From NCBI GenBank assembly GCA_963804005.1, contig CAWDOP010000008.1, positions 62,001-126,000 of the forward strand: a stretch of DNA of 64,000 nt, in the 5' to 3' direction. Made by a program: the position numbers and the translations under genes. Shown here in pieces: positions 53,201 through 62,096 of this stretch. The first letter of the stretch is position 1. Each line of letters starts with the position of its first letter. Origin of the DNA: JAGXRK01 sp963804005 (GTDB taxonomy: Bacteria > Bacteroidota > Ignavibacteria > Ignavibacteriales > Ignavibacteriaceae). Under the pieces are notes generated by a model. The model made no database searches and was not told the origin of the DNA. It saw nothing but the letters and a program-made list of their open reading frames with translations.

Positions 53201-55495
53201 CTTGTACGAATAAATTACTTCATGATGTTTAGTAAGCGAATCGATATCATCCCGGTGGACAATTGAATTCAATAATTTAGGATTAGAAATAAATTCATCT
53301 CGCTTATAACCGGTTATTCTTTCACAGGAAAGAGACATATAAATAATTTGTTTGTTCTCATCTTCCCAGTATTCCATATCGTAAGTAAAATTTGCAAGAG
53401 TTCGGAATTTAAGCTCATTAGCTTCAAGTAATTCTACAGCTCTCTTGCGCTCAACTTCCTTCTCAATAAATTCCAGTGCATAGGATAAATCCATGGCCAT
53501 TTCATCAAGCAGAGTAATTTCTGCCTCATCAAAAAAGTCTAGTTGAGTTGAATAAATCGAGAATGATCCTACAACTTTTCCGGAAACTTTTATCGGGAAG
53601 GCACAGGTTGATTTATAACCGCATTCAAGAGCCTCATTCCACCAGGGAATGATTTTTTTATTTTTTTCAATATTGTTGGAAATAAGATGTTTACCGGTTT
53701 TAATTGCTAAGTTTGAAGCTTTGCCGCTTAGTTTTTCATCATTCAAATATGCACTGATTTTTTCTAAGTAGCCGTCTGTAACTCCGAAAGAAGCAACAAC
53801 TTTAATTTTGTTATCTTTTTCATCAATCATTCCAATCCATGCCATTAAAAAGCCGCCTTTTTCAACAGCTATACGGCAGATATTATTTAATAACTCTTCT
53901 TTATTTTTTTTGCGTACTATTGTTTCATTAACCTCGCTTAGAACGGCATAAACTCTGTTTAGTTTAATTATTTTTTCTTCTGCAAGTTTTATTTCTGTAA
54001 TATCGGTTATCGTTCCGATATACGACATTAATTGGTTCTCGGGTGTAAATTCAGGAACAGATTGCCCCATAACCCAGACAATTTTTCCATCGGAATGAAG
54101 GAAGCGATATTCTGCTACAGAAACATCAGAATTCTGAGAAGCCTTTTTCCATTTAATACTTAATTGTTCTCTATCTTCCGGGTGAACTGCACTAAGCCAA
54201 CCATCTCCCATTGCTTCAACTTCAGAGATTCCAGACAATTGACACCACTTTGGATTTACATAAGTTGTATAGCCATCTGATCTTGTACGAAAAATGCCCA
54301 CAGGAGCAAACTGAGCGAGCGTATTAAATAACTGTTCACTTCTGCGTAATGTTTCTTCCGCTTGCTTGCGATCGGTGATGTTTTCTACAACAGCTAATAT
54401 CCTATTTACATTCTTGTTTTCATCATAGATGGGTACGGTTTTATATAACTGAAATTGACTGTTTATGAAAAGTTCAAAAGATTGTTCTTGCCCTTTGAAT
54501 GTATCATGGTAATGTTTTTTGACAATCTTAAACTGATCTCCAAAGACTTGTTCCAGTGTAGATCCTATAAAATTTTCCGGGTTAATCCCATGCTTTTTAA
54601 ATTCCTGTCCGGAGGTGAAGCCAACGGTAAGGTCTTTCTCAATAATTGATATATAAGAGTTGGGGAAATTCTCAGCGATGGTACGTAATAATTTCTCCTG
54701 CTTTTTTAATACTTGTTCCGCTCGCTTGCGATCGGTGATGTCGCGAGAAATCGCCAGTAATTTTTCAATGTTACCGTAAACATCATTTATAGGCGTAACT
54801 ATAATCTCCCACCATTTTGGAGTCCCTTTTTCTGTTTCGCAAAATCCATAAAATTTACCTGCTTCACCATTTTTAGCTTTTAAAATTGCTTCCAGGGCTG
54901 CATCTTTATCTTTCCCTTTCCAAAAATCAACCCAAGACTTATTCAAATAAAGCTTTATATCATCAATCTCCAGTAATTTTTGTCCGCCACCGCTCATCGA
55001 TAATAAATTTCCTTCTAAGTCTAAAACTTTAATGCAATCATTACTACTGTCTATCAATCGTTTTATAAATTCTTCGCTATTCTGCAATTTATTTAGCGCT
55101 TCTTGCTTTTCTAGTATAACCTTATTTTTAGCAAGGGCTGATTTAATGGCAGGGAGAAGTCTATGCAGGTTATCTTTGATTACATAATCATCTGCGCCCG
55201 CTTTCATACATTCAACTGCAATTTCTTCGTTTATGGAGCTGGTTAAAAGGACGAATGGAACATCAGGATATTTTTCTAATCTCAGGGTTAATGCGCGCAT
55301 CCCGTCGAATCGAGGCATTTTATAGTCGCAGATAATTATATCTGGTAGATCACTTTCAAGTTCGCGAAGAAAATCATCTTCAGTTTCAACAACGCGGGAC
55401 TTAAAGACAAGACCTTTTTTTGTTAAAGCTCGTTTTGCAAGCTCTACATCTGTTGGAAGATCTTCAACAAACAGGATATTTAATTCGGCTGTCAT
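50276..55495 (-). CDS. Giant cytoplasmic hybrid histidine kinase with receivers at both ends
   Basis: 1739 residues with no TM helix. Order: N-terminal receiver (LFVEDLPTDVELAKRAL, acceptor Asp in DIIICDYKMPRFDG), three PAS, GAF (FLMAWIGMIDEKDNKIKVVASFG), two PAS, a second GAF (FYISLYDKKENLLSFPYYVD, IWLGVPLIVENNTIGVMVVQ), two PAS, HisKA FIANMSHEIRTPLNGILGLS, HATPase_c (DNAIKYTNEGAIEV, GIGLGLSMVKN) and a C-terminal receiver (VLIVEDDAINQTTI; MILMDISIKG; GYIPKPFSK). SD AAGGTG. The kinase-receiver end is a near copy of that in the 42677 kinase. Two receivers suggest control of the kinase by an upstream phosphorelay and output through the C-terminal one. Confidence 0.93.
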   Translation of the reverse strand: MTAELNILFVEDLPTDVELAKRALTKKGLVFKSRVVETEDDFLRELESDLPDIIICDYKMPRFDGMRALTLRLEKYPDVPFVLLTSSINEEIAVECMKAGADDYVIKDNLHRLLPAIKSALAKNKVILEKQEALNKLQNSEEFIKRLIDSSNDCIKVLDLEGNLLSMSGGGQKLLEIDDIKLYLNKSWVDFWKGKDKDAALEAILKAKNGEAGKFYGFCETEKGTPKWWEIIVTPINDVYGNIEKLLAISRDITDRKRAEQVLKKQEKLLRTIAENFPNSYISIIEKDLTVGFTSGQEFKKHGINPENFIGSTLEQVFGDQFKIVKKHYHDTFKGQEQSFELFINSQFQLYKTVPIYDENKNVNRILAVVENITDRKQAEETLRRSEQLFNTLAQFAPVGIFRTRSDGYTTYVNPKWCQLSGISEVEAMGDGWLSAVHPEDREQLSIKWKKASQNSDVSVAEYRFLHSDGKIVWVMGQSVPEFTPENQLMSYIGTITDITEIKLAEEKIIKLNRVYAVLSEVNETIVRKKNKEELLNNICRIAVEKGGFLMAWIGMIDEKDNKIKVVASFGVTDGYLEKISAYLNDEKLSGKASNLAIKTGKHLISNNIEKNKKIIPWWNEALECGYKSTCAFPIKVSGKVVGSFSIYSTQLDFFDEAEITLLDEMAMDLSYALEFIEKEVERKRAVELLEANELKFRTLANFTYDMEYWEDENKQIIYMSLSCERITGYKRDEFISNPKLLNSIVHRDDIDSLTKHHEVIYSYKDRYVLGEVEFRIIRKDKSIINIYHTCRPIFSEDKKYLGRRVSNRDITERHRVQESLKQSELKYKELFNDDLTGDFIVSVDGTIELCNPAMAKIFGCDSVDELMKLNISEFYRSPEERKKLIDLVREKKKVEEYEHEHITLDGRVINVINNLVGEFDENGELIRLKGYIFDNTERKRAELLQNAAYKISQATEKAESLNDLFKAVHEIINSVMPASNFYISLYDKKENLLSFPYYVDEVDPVPEPIETGKGLTEYVLRTSKPLFCDEATYIELLKKGEIELIGKNSPIWLGVPLIVENNTIGVMVVQHYTNPKAYDRGDLQMFEYVSSQVAKAIERKKAEKELQEKEKRYRTLFNVSPSGVILADLDGIIIDINESFGKSVLYTRDELIGKNIRILVPPQNLPGVEENIKEILSGNIVEHIVKNVKKDGTLCDMELRESLVLLPDGRKGILSTANDITERKRAAKALDESEKKFRSVWEKSTDGMRITNEEGIVILVNDAYCKLVKKPHNEIEGKPISAVYQEIRGNEILMKHLERFRSNTISNYLETEITLWDGAKLYLELSNTFLRIENQPTLLLSVFRDITDRKRFEVELIEAKEKAEQSNKLKDAFIANMSHEIRTPLNGILGLSSLIKDTYAELINEEDKELFVGIDQSSYRIIRTIDMILNYSRIQTGEFPISPDQIELSLICENLVKEFTTAAKSKWLELSFENRCGKTITIFSDEYSVTNAISNLIDNAIKYTNEGAIEVILYSGKNDEVLLDIKDSGIGIGEEYQKHVFEPYQQEQIGYGRAYEGIGLGLSMVKNFLNLNNATISIDSEKEKGTTFTINFGKSLQPLAEKITKIKIDRTFVKQETQSKPLVLIVEDDAINQTTIIRFIKDSYNTISTDSSDEAIELLKNNKVDMILMDISIKGSKNGLELTKELKASKEYLHIPIIGVTAHAFESDRNNALEAGCDGYIPKPFSKNLLLDIIGKFV
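50290..51400 (-). repeat. Kinase-receiver block, copy 2 of the ~1.1-kb repeat
   Basis: Partner of 42690-43800. A fragment of a third copy survives at 41436-41519. Confidence 0.85.
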
Positions 55496-55550
55496 TTTAC
55501 ACCTTTTAGGTTTAAAACTTAAACTACTGCACTTCTATATTATTCCTTTT

Positions 55551-55660
55551 GTCATTCTCGTGAACCTGCCTGCGGTAGGCAGGAACGGGAATCCAGAATC
55601 CTTAAAACAAAATGGATTCCCACTGGAGTTTATCCCGATGAAAATCGGGGTGGGAATGAC
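55551..55660. repeat. REP/MITE-like palindromic element
   Basis: 110 bases bounded by inverted ends GTCATTCTCG and CGGGGTGGGAATGAC. Inside are nested hairpins: CCTGCC/GGCAGG (55565-55583), GGAATCC/GGATTCC, and CCCGAT/ATCGGG around 55633-55648. No ORF. It lies in the gap between the 50276 kinase and the stand-alone receiver. A related element is at 63933-63997. Confidence 0.75.
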
Positions 55661-55743
55661 ACGATGACAAAACAAATTATCACACAAGCTCTTAGAGACA
55701 TCTTCAAAGCAAAGATGTCATCTCTCTCTCAGCGCCAATGAGT

Positions 55744-56187
55744 TTATAATTTTGGAAATTTATTTAACAACAACCAATACATACCAATAGTTTTTACAGC
55801 TTCAATAAACTGATCGAAATCTATTGGCTTTTGAATATAACTGTTAACACCAAGTTTGTAACTTTCAATCATATCTTTTTCTTGATCAGAGGAGGTCAAA
55901 ACAATTACAGGAATTATCTTTTTCTTTTCGTCACTCTTAAGAGTTTTCAACACTTCTAATCCATCTACTTTGGGTAATTTGAGATCCAGTAGTATAACCT
56001 TAGGTAAATTTTGGGGCTTCCGATTTTCATATTTATTTTTGCAATAAATAAAATCAAGCGCATCCTGTCCATCATTTACAACGAATATGTTATTAGCAAC
56101 TCCGCTTTTCTTCAAAGCACGTAGTGCTAACTCGGCATCATTCAGGTTGTCTTCAACAAGCAGAATTTCTACGGCTGTTGTTTCCAT
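55744..56187 (-). CDS. Stand-alone response regulator receiver (Rcp1-like)
   Basis: 147 residues, a single receiver domain: ILLVEDNLNDAELALRALKK at the start, acceptor Asp in VILLDLKLPKVDGLEVL, Thr in VIVLTSSDQEKD and Lys in SYIQKPIDFDQF. The NDAELA form with an insertion (CKNKYENRKPQNLPK) before the acceptor strand is typical of Rcp1-type regulators that partner phytochrome-like kinases. It has no output domain, so it probably relays phosphate. SD AAAAAAGGAGAAC. It is directly downstream of the PAS/GAF kinase at 56319, its likely partner. Confidence 0.92.
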   Translation of the reverse strand: METTAVEILLVEDNLNDAELALRALKKSGVANNIFVVNDGQDALDFIYCKNKYENRKPQNLPKVILLDLKLPKVDGLEVLKTLKSDEKKKIIPVIVLTSSDQEKDMIESYKLGVNSYIQKPIDFDQFIEAVKTIGMYWLLLNKFPKL

Positions 56188-56318
56188 TTTGTTCTCCTTT
56201 TTTTACTTGAGTAATACAGTACATAAATACTTTATAAAAAACCTTCGACTTTTAATCTTTCTTCGTACCTTCTTCAGGGACTTCGTGTCAGTACAAAAAA
56301 TCCTTGCACGAAGAAGTG

Positions 56319-59300
56319 CTAAAGACTAAAATAGAACGTCGTTCCTATATTCAGCTCCGATACTGCGCTAATTTCTCCCCCGTGTTTTGTAACAATTCTT
56401 TTAGCTATTGCCAGACCAATACCGTTGCCTTCATATTCTGCTTCACTGTGCAGTCTTTGAAATACTCCGAACAACTTATCGTAATACTTCATATCGAAAC
56501 CGACACCATTATCCTTAATATAATAAACTGTTTTTTCATTTTCCATTTTAAAGCTTATTTCAATACTCGGTTTTTCTTTCTTTGATGAAAATTTAACGGC
56601 ATTTAATAGTAAGTTTGTCCAGAGCTGTTTTATCATTGCAACATCACCTATTGCAGTAGGCAAATTAGAAATAGAAAATAAAATCCTTTTTCTTTCTTCT
56701 GCGGAAGCTATTTCATAGTAAATGGAATCTGCGATAGTCTTCATATCAATTTCAGATTTAATAAATTCGTGTTTTCCGATCCGTGAGAAAACAAGAATGT
56801 CATCAATTAAATGCCCCATCATTTGAGTATTAGTGCGAATTACATTCAGTATTCTTTGTCCTTCCGAATCTAACTTATCAAAGTAATCTTCGAGTAATAT
56901 ATTTGAAAAGCCATCAATGCCTCTTAACGGTGCACGCAAATCGTGCGAGACTGAATAAGAGAATGCTTCCAGTTCTTTGTTGACTGCTTCGAGTTGAGCG
57001 GTGCGCTGGAAGACGCGCTGTTCAAGTCCTTCATTTAATTTACGAATTTCTTCTTGTGCTTCTTTTATCTCTGTAATATTCATGATACTCACAAGAACCT
57101 GCCCGGATTGTGCATTTTTGCCTGGGAAATTCATCCTTAAAAAAGTATTTATAAACCTTCCCTCTACTGTACATAAAGACATTTCTGTCTCGTAGAGGGT
57201 CTCACCATTAGCCAATGCAATTAACTCACCAATAAAACCCGGTAGTGTGTCGTCCGTTGCAAATACAACAGATAATGACTTTAGCAATTGTGATTTATTT
57301 TTAGCTTTAAACATTTTTAATGTTTCATCATTAACATCGAGGATTTTTACTTTAGAAAGTGCTTCATTAACAAAACCCAAATTGGAGTTAAAAAAAGTAT
57401 TAAAATCGGTTACTCCATCGCGTTTTATTTTTTCCACCATAGAAATGACTTCTGTCCAGTCTTCTTCCCATAACGAAACCGGAGAATTACTAATTAGGTT
57501 TCTATAACGATTTTCAGAAATCCTAATATTTTCTTCAGCTACTCGCCTGGCTTTTTCTTCTTTATCACGTTGTAACCTTGCACCCAGCACCGGCGCAATA
57601 TAATTTGAGACGGATTCTAACATTATAATATCTTCATCCGTATAATCTGTCTCTTTATTGGCAACCTGCAACAAACCAATAACTTCATCATTATGGAGAA
57701 TCGGCCGCGCTATATTTCTTTCTATTTTAATATGCCCTTTGGGCGCTTTAGTGGATGGAATATTTGAATACAAGGTTTTCTTTTGCCTGATTGCTGTGGG
57801 CCAAATACTTTCTCCCCAGGTGCCTTTTGGGAAAATAATATTCTTCTCCAGTACCTCGCATTCATCCCAAATTGTTCTAGTCATAGAGGGAACCACAAAA
57901 TCTCCATTTTCAGCAATATAGCCAAAGACGCCAAATTTACTTTCTGATATCTGAAGCACTTCTTTTAAAACTTCAGTGTACATTTCTTCATCAGTAACGG
58001 TAAGAAATATATCAGCTATACTTTTTTGTATTGTTAGTTCTTCTTCAGATTGCATCCGCCCCGTGATGTGTGCAAGTCGCTCGGCGATGGAATCTATAAG
58101 CATTCTCTCTTCTTTAAGGAATGGCCCTTCGTCCATCTCTGGCATTTTTTCAAGATAACCAACATCAATTTTTCCAATTAGTGTTTTATTTATTTTGATA
58201 GGCGCTGATTGCATCCATTTCGACTCTGTAAAATTTTTTGTGCGGAACTCTTTGCCACCGACAATAATTCTGGCACAAGTAATTTCCGGGTATCGCCAGC
58301 TTTTCGGAAGCAGGTCTAGAAATTCCCTGTACAGTTGGTCCAGCGTTATGTCTTCACGTTCAGCAATCGCGGACAAACTGAAAAAAGCCTGCAATTCTTT
58401 CATCCGTTCTCTGAGCTGTTCCTCCGCTTGCTTGCGCTCGGTGATGTCTCGGCCGATACAATAAATAATCTCTTTTTCTACAATCGGTATTGCAGTCCAT
58501 GAGATCGTTCGTAGCGATTCGTCTTTGTGAATATAACGATTCTCAAACGCTATCGTTTTAATCCCTGTGGAGAGGTTCTCAACTTCTTCTGTGTTTTTAT
58601 TACGGTCTTCGGGATGAATAAAATCAAGAAAAGGTTTTGACAGTAGTTCCTCCTCCGAATAACCAAGAGTATCTTCCCAGCTAGGATTAACATATTTGAA
58701 ATAACCATCCATACCAGCGATGCAAAAAAGATCAATGGATAAATTTAAAAAATTGTCGCGATCTTCCTCCGCCTGTTTGCGTTCGGTAATATCGAGCCAC
58801 GTTCCCACCATCTCAATAGGAGTGCCTTTTTTATCATATACAAGTCTGAGATTATCTTGGATCCAGATATAACTACCGTCATTCTTTTTCCATCTATATT
58901 CATGATTATGATACCCAACTTCAAATATTTTAGCGAGTTCACTGAACACTCTAGCAGAATCGTCAGGATGGATTCGACTCGCCCAGAATCCAGGGTCTTT
59001 CAGGAAATCATTAGGATCGGAACCTATAATATCCCTGACGTTTTCACTGATATAGGTGGCACCAAACGGTTCCGTGGCAGCGCTGGAATAGATTACAGCT
59101 GAACTTTTTGCGAGCAGATGTTCTAATCTGATCCTGGAAGATTTTATTTCTTCTTCTGCCAGCTTGCGCTCGGTAATATCCACAACACTGGAATACAGCG
59201 CAATTTGGTTTCCTTCTTCATCATACACTGCATTAGCAGAAGAATGGGCAATAAACGTTGAGCCGTCTTTCTTTAGCGCAGTATATTCACCTTCCCACTT

Positions 59301-59711
59301 TCCGGTCTTTTTTATAGATCCGATAATTTCAATAGCATCATCTTTATTGGCAAGAAAATCAAGAATTGGTTTACCGATTACTTCATCCACATTCTTGTAG
59401 CCCCAAATGCTTGCAAATGAAAGATTAGCATGAGTGAGAAATCCCTTATTGTTACCAATACTTTCAGCACTCAATGAAGAATTGAAGGCAAATTCCTTTA
59501 TACGCAGTCTCTCTTCTGCTCTGGATTGCTTAAGTTCCTTGTTCATCAACTCCAATTCAATTTGGTGGATTTGTAATTCCTGAACCAGCTTGAGAAGATC
59601 AGTTTTTGTGGATGGCAGGTTTTCTTTTACATTAAGTTTTTTTAAGCACGCTTCTGCTTTGCCGCGAAGTTTTTTTGCATCATAAGATGATGAGTTGATT
59701 TTCTTTTTCAT
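56319..59711 (-). CDS. Cytoplasmic PAS/GAF sensor histidine kinase (phytochrome-like kinase core)
   Basis: 1130 residues from the ATG at 59709-59711, 12 codons inside the longest frame; chosen because it begins a typical KKKIN N-terminus, though the SD is weak. A coiled coil (about 35-85, LVQELQIHQIELELMNKELKQ) is followed by three PAS domains, two GAF-like domains (the second is ILQISESKFGVFGYIAENGDF, RPILHNDEVIGLLQVANKETDY), a further PAS-like unit, HisKA LEAFSYSVSHDLRAPLRGIDGFS and HATPase_c with NLLLNAVKFSSKKEKP, DNGVGFDMKYYDKLFGVF and GNGIGLAIAKRIVTKHGG. The kinase core is the kind found in bacteriophytochromes, but there is no bilin-binding Cys or PHY domain, so light sensing is not implied. 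Confidence 0.9.
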   Translation of the reverse strand: MKKKINSSSYDAKKLRGKAEACLKKLNVKENLPSTKTDLLKLVQELQIHQIELELMNKELKQSRAEERLRIKEFAFNSSLSAESIGNNKGFLTHANLSFASIWGYKNVDEVIGKPILDFLANKDDAIEIIGSIKKTGKWEGEYTALKKDGSTFIAHSSANAVYDEEGNQIALYSSVVDITERKLAEEEIKSSRIRLEHLLAKSSAVIYSSAATEPFGATYISENVRDIIGSDPNDFLKDPGFWASRIHPDDSARVFSELAKIFEVGYHNHEYRWKKNDGSYIWIQDNLRLVYDKKGTPIEMVGTWLDITERKQAEEDRDNFLNLSIDLFCIAGMDGYFKYVNPSWEDTLGYSEEELLSKPFLDFIHPEDRNKNTEEVENLSTGIKTIAFENRYIHKDESLRTISWTAIPIVEKEIIYCIGRDITERKQAEEQLRERMKELQAFFSLSAIAEREDITLDQLYREFLDLLPKSWRYPEITCARIIVGGKEFRTKNFTESKWMQSAPIKINKTLIGKIDVGYLEKMPEMDEGPFLKEERMLIDSIAERLAHITGRMQSEEELTIQKSIADIFLTVTDEEMYTEVLKEVLQISESKFGVFGYIAENGDFVVPSMTRTIWDECEVLEKNIIFPKGTWGESIWPTAIRQKKTLYSNIPSTKAPKGHIKIERNIARPILHNDEVIGLLQVANKETDYTDEDIIMLESVSNYIAPVLGARLQRDKEEKARRVAEENIRISENRYRNLISNSPVSLWEEDWTEVISMVEKIKRDGVTDFNTFFNSNLGFVNEALSKVKILDVNDETLKMFKAKNKSQLLKSLSVVFATDDTLPGFIGELIALANGETLYETEMSLCTVEGRFINTFLRMNFPGKNAQSGQVLVSIMNITEIKEAQEEIRKLNEGLEQRVFQRTAQLEAVNKELEAFSYSVSHDLRAPLRGIDGFSNILLEDYFDKLDSEGQRILNVIRTNTQMMGHLIDDILVFSRIGKHEFIKSEIDMKTIADSIYYEIASAEERKRILFSISNLPTAIGDVAMIKQLWTNLLLNAVKFSSKKEKPSIEISFKMENEKTVYYIKDNGVGFDMKYYDKLFGVFQRLHSEAEYEGNGIGLAIAKRIVTKHGGEISAVSELNIGTTFYFSL

Positions 59712-59776
59712 AATATTTCTTTCATTAAAACTATGTTGTCCCACCAAGCGGGATAAACACTTTCATTGCGCGCGTT

Positions 59777-59800
59777 GTCCCGAAGGGATCCCTTTGGGAC
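59777..59800. repeat. Near-perfect 24-base palindrome
   Basis: GTCCCGAAGGGATCCCTTTGGGAC has one mismatched pair. It lies in the gap upstream of the 56319 kinase and could be a small hairpin of the GTCCC..GGGAC repeat type. No role can be assigned. Confidence 0.45.
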
Positions 59801-59846
59801 GAGAACTTAGTTTTCTTTTTTTATAAATCTTACATAAAAAAATAGT

Positions 59847-60083
59847 TTACCTTTTCTGTGCGTAAATAAATCCCCCAACTAATTTATCGGAGTTCATCTT
59901 GAATAAATCATAGAATGAACAGCTAACTTTAAGTACGCGTAAATTTTTATCAAGTATAAGTAAAGGCTCCCGCACGGTATCGATTATATTTTCAGCGAAT
60001 TGAATGATCTCCTCTCTGGATTTCAATTTGATTTTTAATAGAGGCGGATTATTAATTATGCTTTGTTTGACGCTAGAAATCAT
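59847..60083 (-). pseudogene. Truncated PAS-domain protein remnant
   Basis: 78 codons. REEIIQFAENIIDTVREPLLILDKNLRVLKVS, then CSFYDLFKMNSDKLVGGFIYA is the start of a PAS domain as found after CheR/kinase linkers; it breaks off in the first third of the fold and ends in QKR. No continuation is seen in the other frames. The start codon has no SD. It is most likely the leftover of another kinase of this cluster. Confidence 0.6.
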
Positions 60084-60784
60084 TGTGATAAAATCAACCT
60101 TTTCATCTTGTAATGCATAATGCTGTTGTAAGATAATATGAAAATATATTGTGCAATAAAATCGACCAAAAGGATGAAAAGAGGATTAGTCCCTTTTAGT
60201 TAGAAACTAACTGATTTTAACGTGATATTATGGAAATATTGCAGATATTTCATTTTTTTTGTCGTTCGCAAGAAATAAGATTCTGCTTCTCAACAGGTTG
60301 CTATGAATCGCTTAGTACGCCACGTTTTAATTTCATTGCTAAAGAAAGGGAATAAATCCACTTTGGCAGCGGATTATTTTTGAGGAGAAGAGGAAAATTT
60401 AACCGGTTAATTTTTTCTTCAGGGGACATAAGTCCTCCATACACTATTTGTTATAGTAACTTTATCAACGAATCATATGATGCATAACATTATGATTAAT
60501 ATAGTGAATTAAATGAGTATTAAAAACTTAATTGTTTGAAGAATTAAGATTTTTTTCAAAATTTTAATAAGATGAAACAGCTTGCCCGATTTGTGGGGGA
60601 ACCATTTTCGTGACAACTTTCTTTTAGAGTCTTCTGAAAAATTGCCGAAATTATTATTCCGGTCTGGATCCAGAATCTATTTCTGTAGATTCTAAAATAA
60701 TCTTAAAATTATTGCCAACCGTAAAGACACCATCGGTAAGAGAATCAGGACATCATTATTTGTTTCCTGTTCTGCTGACATAAT
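60084..60784. other. Intergenic region, no gene seen
   Basis: About 700 bases between the kinase cluster and the arsenic operon. No coding pattern in any frame. A perfect 12-base palindrome TTAACCGGTTAA is at 60399-60410, flanked by A and T runs; it could be an operator or weak hairpin, without further support. Confidence 0.5.
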
Positions 60785-60845
60785 TTACATTGTATTAAAA
60801 ATTAAATAAATTCCACCAAGGATAACCAACACACCACAAATACGT

Positions 60846-61487
60846 TTAATCCACAAAATTGTTTTTGATTCCTCTGACCAGTTTAAGTATTGTTGAACTT
60901 TTTTGGTTAGTGTTCCCAGCACCCACAATAACTGCACAATGCCCAATTCCAAATGCTAACAATAAAAATGCTGCTGAGGTAAAATTTGTTTGAGCTGTTT
61001 GAAAAACGATACCAAGTACGGGAGCCATATATGCAAAAGTACAAGGACCAAGTGCAATTCCAAAAAGTAACCCAAGAATTAAAGCGGCAAGTAAACCTTT
61101 AAATTTTGTTTGCCGTAAACCTGAGTTATTCCAATCGAATTTTATTATATCTAAAAGATAAAGCCCGACAATAAAAAAAATTCCTGCAACGAGATAATTT
61201 CCAATTACACCAACATCACCCATCAGTCTTCCAAGTGATGCTGTAATAATTCCGATTGCAGCAATTGTAATTAAAATTCCAACTGAAAAAACTAGAGAGA
61301 TATAGAAAGTTCTGCTCAAGGAAATTTTACCTTGCGAACTTATAAACCCAACTACAAGTGGAATGCTTGATAAATGACACGGTGATAATAGTATTGAAAG
61401 CACACCCCAACCAAATGATGCTAACAAAGCTATCCAATAATTTTCATAAAGAGCCGTGCTGAGTATTGTGAAAATTTCTTCAATCAT
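60846..61487 (-). CDS. CcdA/DsbD-like thiol:disulfide transmembrane protein, C-terminus frameshifted
   Basis: 213 residues as read, with five to six helices. The two functional Cys regions are present (ILLSPCHLSSIP and ALGPCTFAYMAP). After GHCAVIVGAG the frame turns to unrelated sequence and stops at 60846. One base less in GGGAACAC (about 60913-60917) would continue as TKKVQQYLNWSEESKTI and ICGVLVILGGIYLI to a stop at 60785-60787, which is the normal family end with its last helix. CcdA-type proteins carry electrons from cytoplasmic thioredoxin to the periplasm; here the acceptor is probably the periplasmic thioredoxin encoded upstream, whose stop overlaps this start by 4 bases. The shift may be a read error or a real loss of the last helix. 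Confidence 0.82.
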   Translation of the reverse strand: MIEEIFTILSTALYENYWIALLASFGWGVLSILLSPCHLSSIPLVVGFISSQGKISLSRTFYISLVFSVGILITIAAIGIITASLGRLMGDVGVIGNYLVAGIFFIVGLYLLDIIKFDWNNSGLRQTKFKGLLAALILGLLFGIALGPCTFAYMAPVLGIVFQTAQTNFTSAAFLLLAFGIGHCAVIVGAGNTNQKSSTILKLVRGIKNNFVD

Positions 61488-61855
61488 TTTTTAATTTTCT
61501 TAGTTAGTCCTTTGCCTTGTAAAATTTTATCTATTTCTTCTTCAGGATAAAATCCTTCGTGGCGATGAAATTCTTTTCCTCTTGCATCAAGAAAAACTTG
61601 AGTGGGAATTAACTTAATTCCATACTGCTGCGCGTACTTTTTTTGATCATCTTTCCAAACATCATAAAAAACAACTTTAACCTGATCACTATATTTTTCT
61701 TCAATTGATTTCATTATCGGCTGCATTTGCTTACAGGGAATGCAATTAACAGAACCGAGTTCTACAAATGTTACTTTGGGTTTTACATTGTTGTTCTGTG
61801 CTGAAATATTTATCGAAAGAATTAGTACAACCAATAAAACAAAATACTTTTTCAT
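61484..61855 (-). CDS. Periplasmic thioredoxin-like protein
   Basis: 123 residues. Signal peptide MKKYFVLLVVLILSINISAQ, then a thioredoxin fold with the redox motif Cys 38-I-P-Cys 41 in LGSVNCIPCKQMQPIMKSIEE, cis-Pro region KLIPTQVFLDARGKEF. It probably receives electrons from CcdA and keeps periplasmic or outer-face thiols reduced. One base separates it from the mini-thioredoxin gene. Thioredoxin-CcdA pairs are common in arsenic operons of this bacterial group. Confidence 0.88.
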   Translation of the reverse strand: MKKYFVLLVVLILSINISAQNNNVKPKVTFVELGSVNCIPCKQMQPIMKSIEEKYSDQVKVVFYDVWKDDQKKYAQQYGIKLIPTQVFLDARGKEFHRHEGFYPEEEIDKILQGKGLTKKIKK

Positions 61856-61856
61856 T

Positions 61857-62096
61857 CTAATTTTCCTTTAACCAGTTAATTATTTGATCATCTTTAGGAA
61901 TATTTCCGAAACTTTTTACTTTTTCATTTATTACCAATCCGGGAGTCATCATAATTCGGTATCGCACCATTTCCTGAATGTCTGTAACTTTTTCAACAAC
62001 AGCATCAATATTATTTGTGGCGATTAAATCTCTAACTTTATTTTCAAGGTTCTGGCACTTTTTGCAACCAGTGCCAAGTATTTTAACTGAAATCAT
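61857..62096 (-). CDS. Small redox-active disulfide protein (mini-thioredoxin), second copy
   Basis: 79 residues: VKILGTGCKKCQNLENKV with Cys 11 and Cys 14, MMTPGLVINEKVKSFG as the cis-Pro part. This is the small glutaredoxin/thioredoxin-like family often found beside ACR3. It overlaps the pump gene by 4 bases. Role inferred: cytoplasmic thiol handling of arsenic or electron supply. Confidence 0.88.
   Translation of the reverse strand: MISVKILGTGCKKCQNLENKVRDLIATNNIDAVVEKVTDIQEMVRYRIMMTPGLVINEKVKSFGNIPKDDQIINWLKEN

Noticed and set aside
56319..59711. Bacteriophytochrome
   Set aside because: The kinase core is similar, but there is no PHY domain or bilin-binding Cys; it is a PAS/GAF kinase.
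60399..60410. Perfect palindrome TTAACCGGTTAA as an operator
   Set aside because: No adjacent promoter or second copy; too short to claim.
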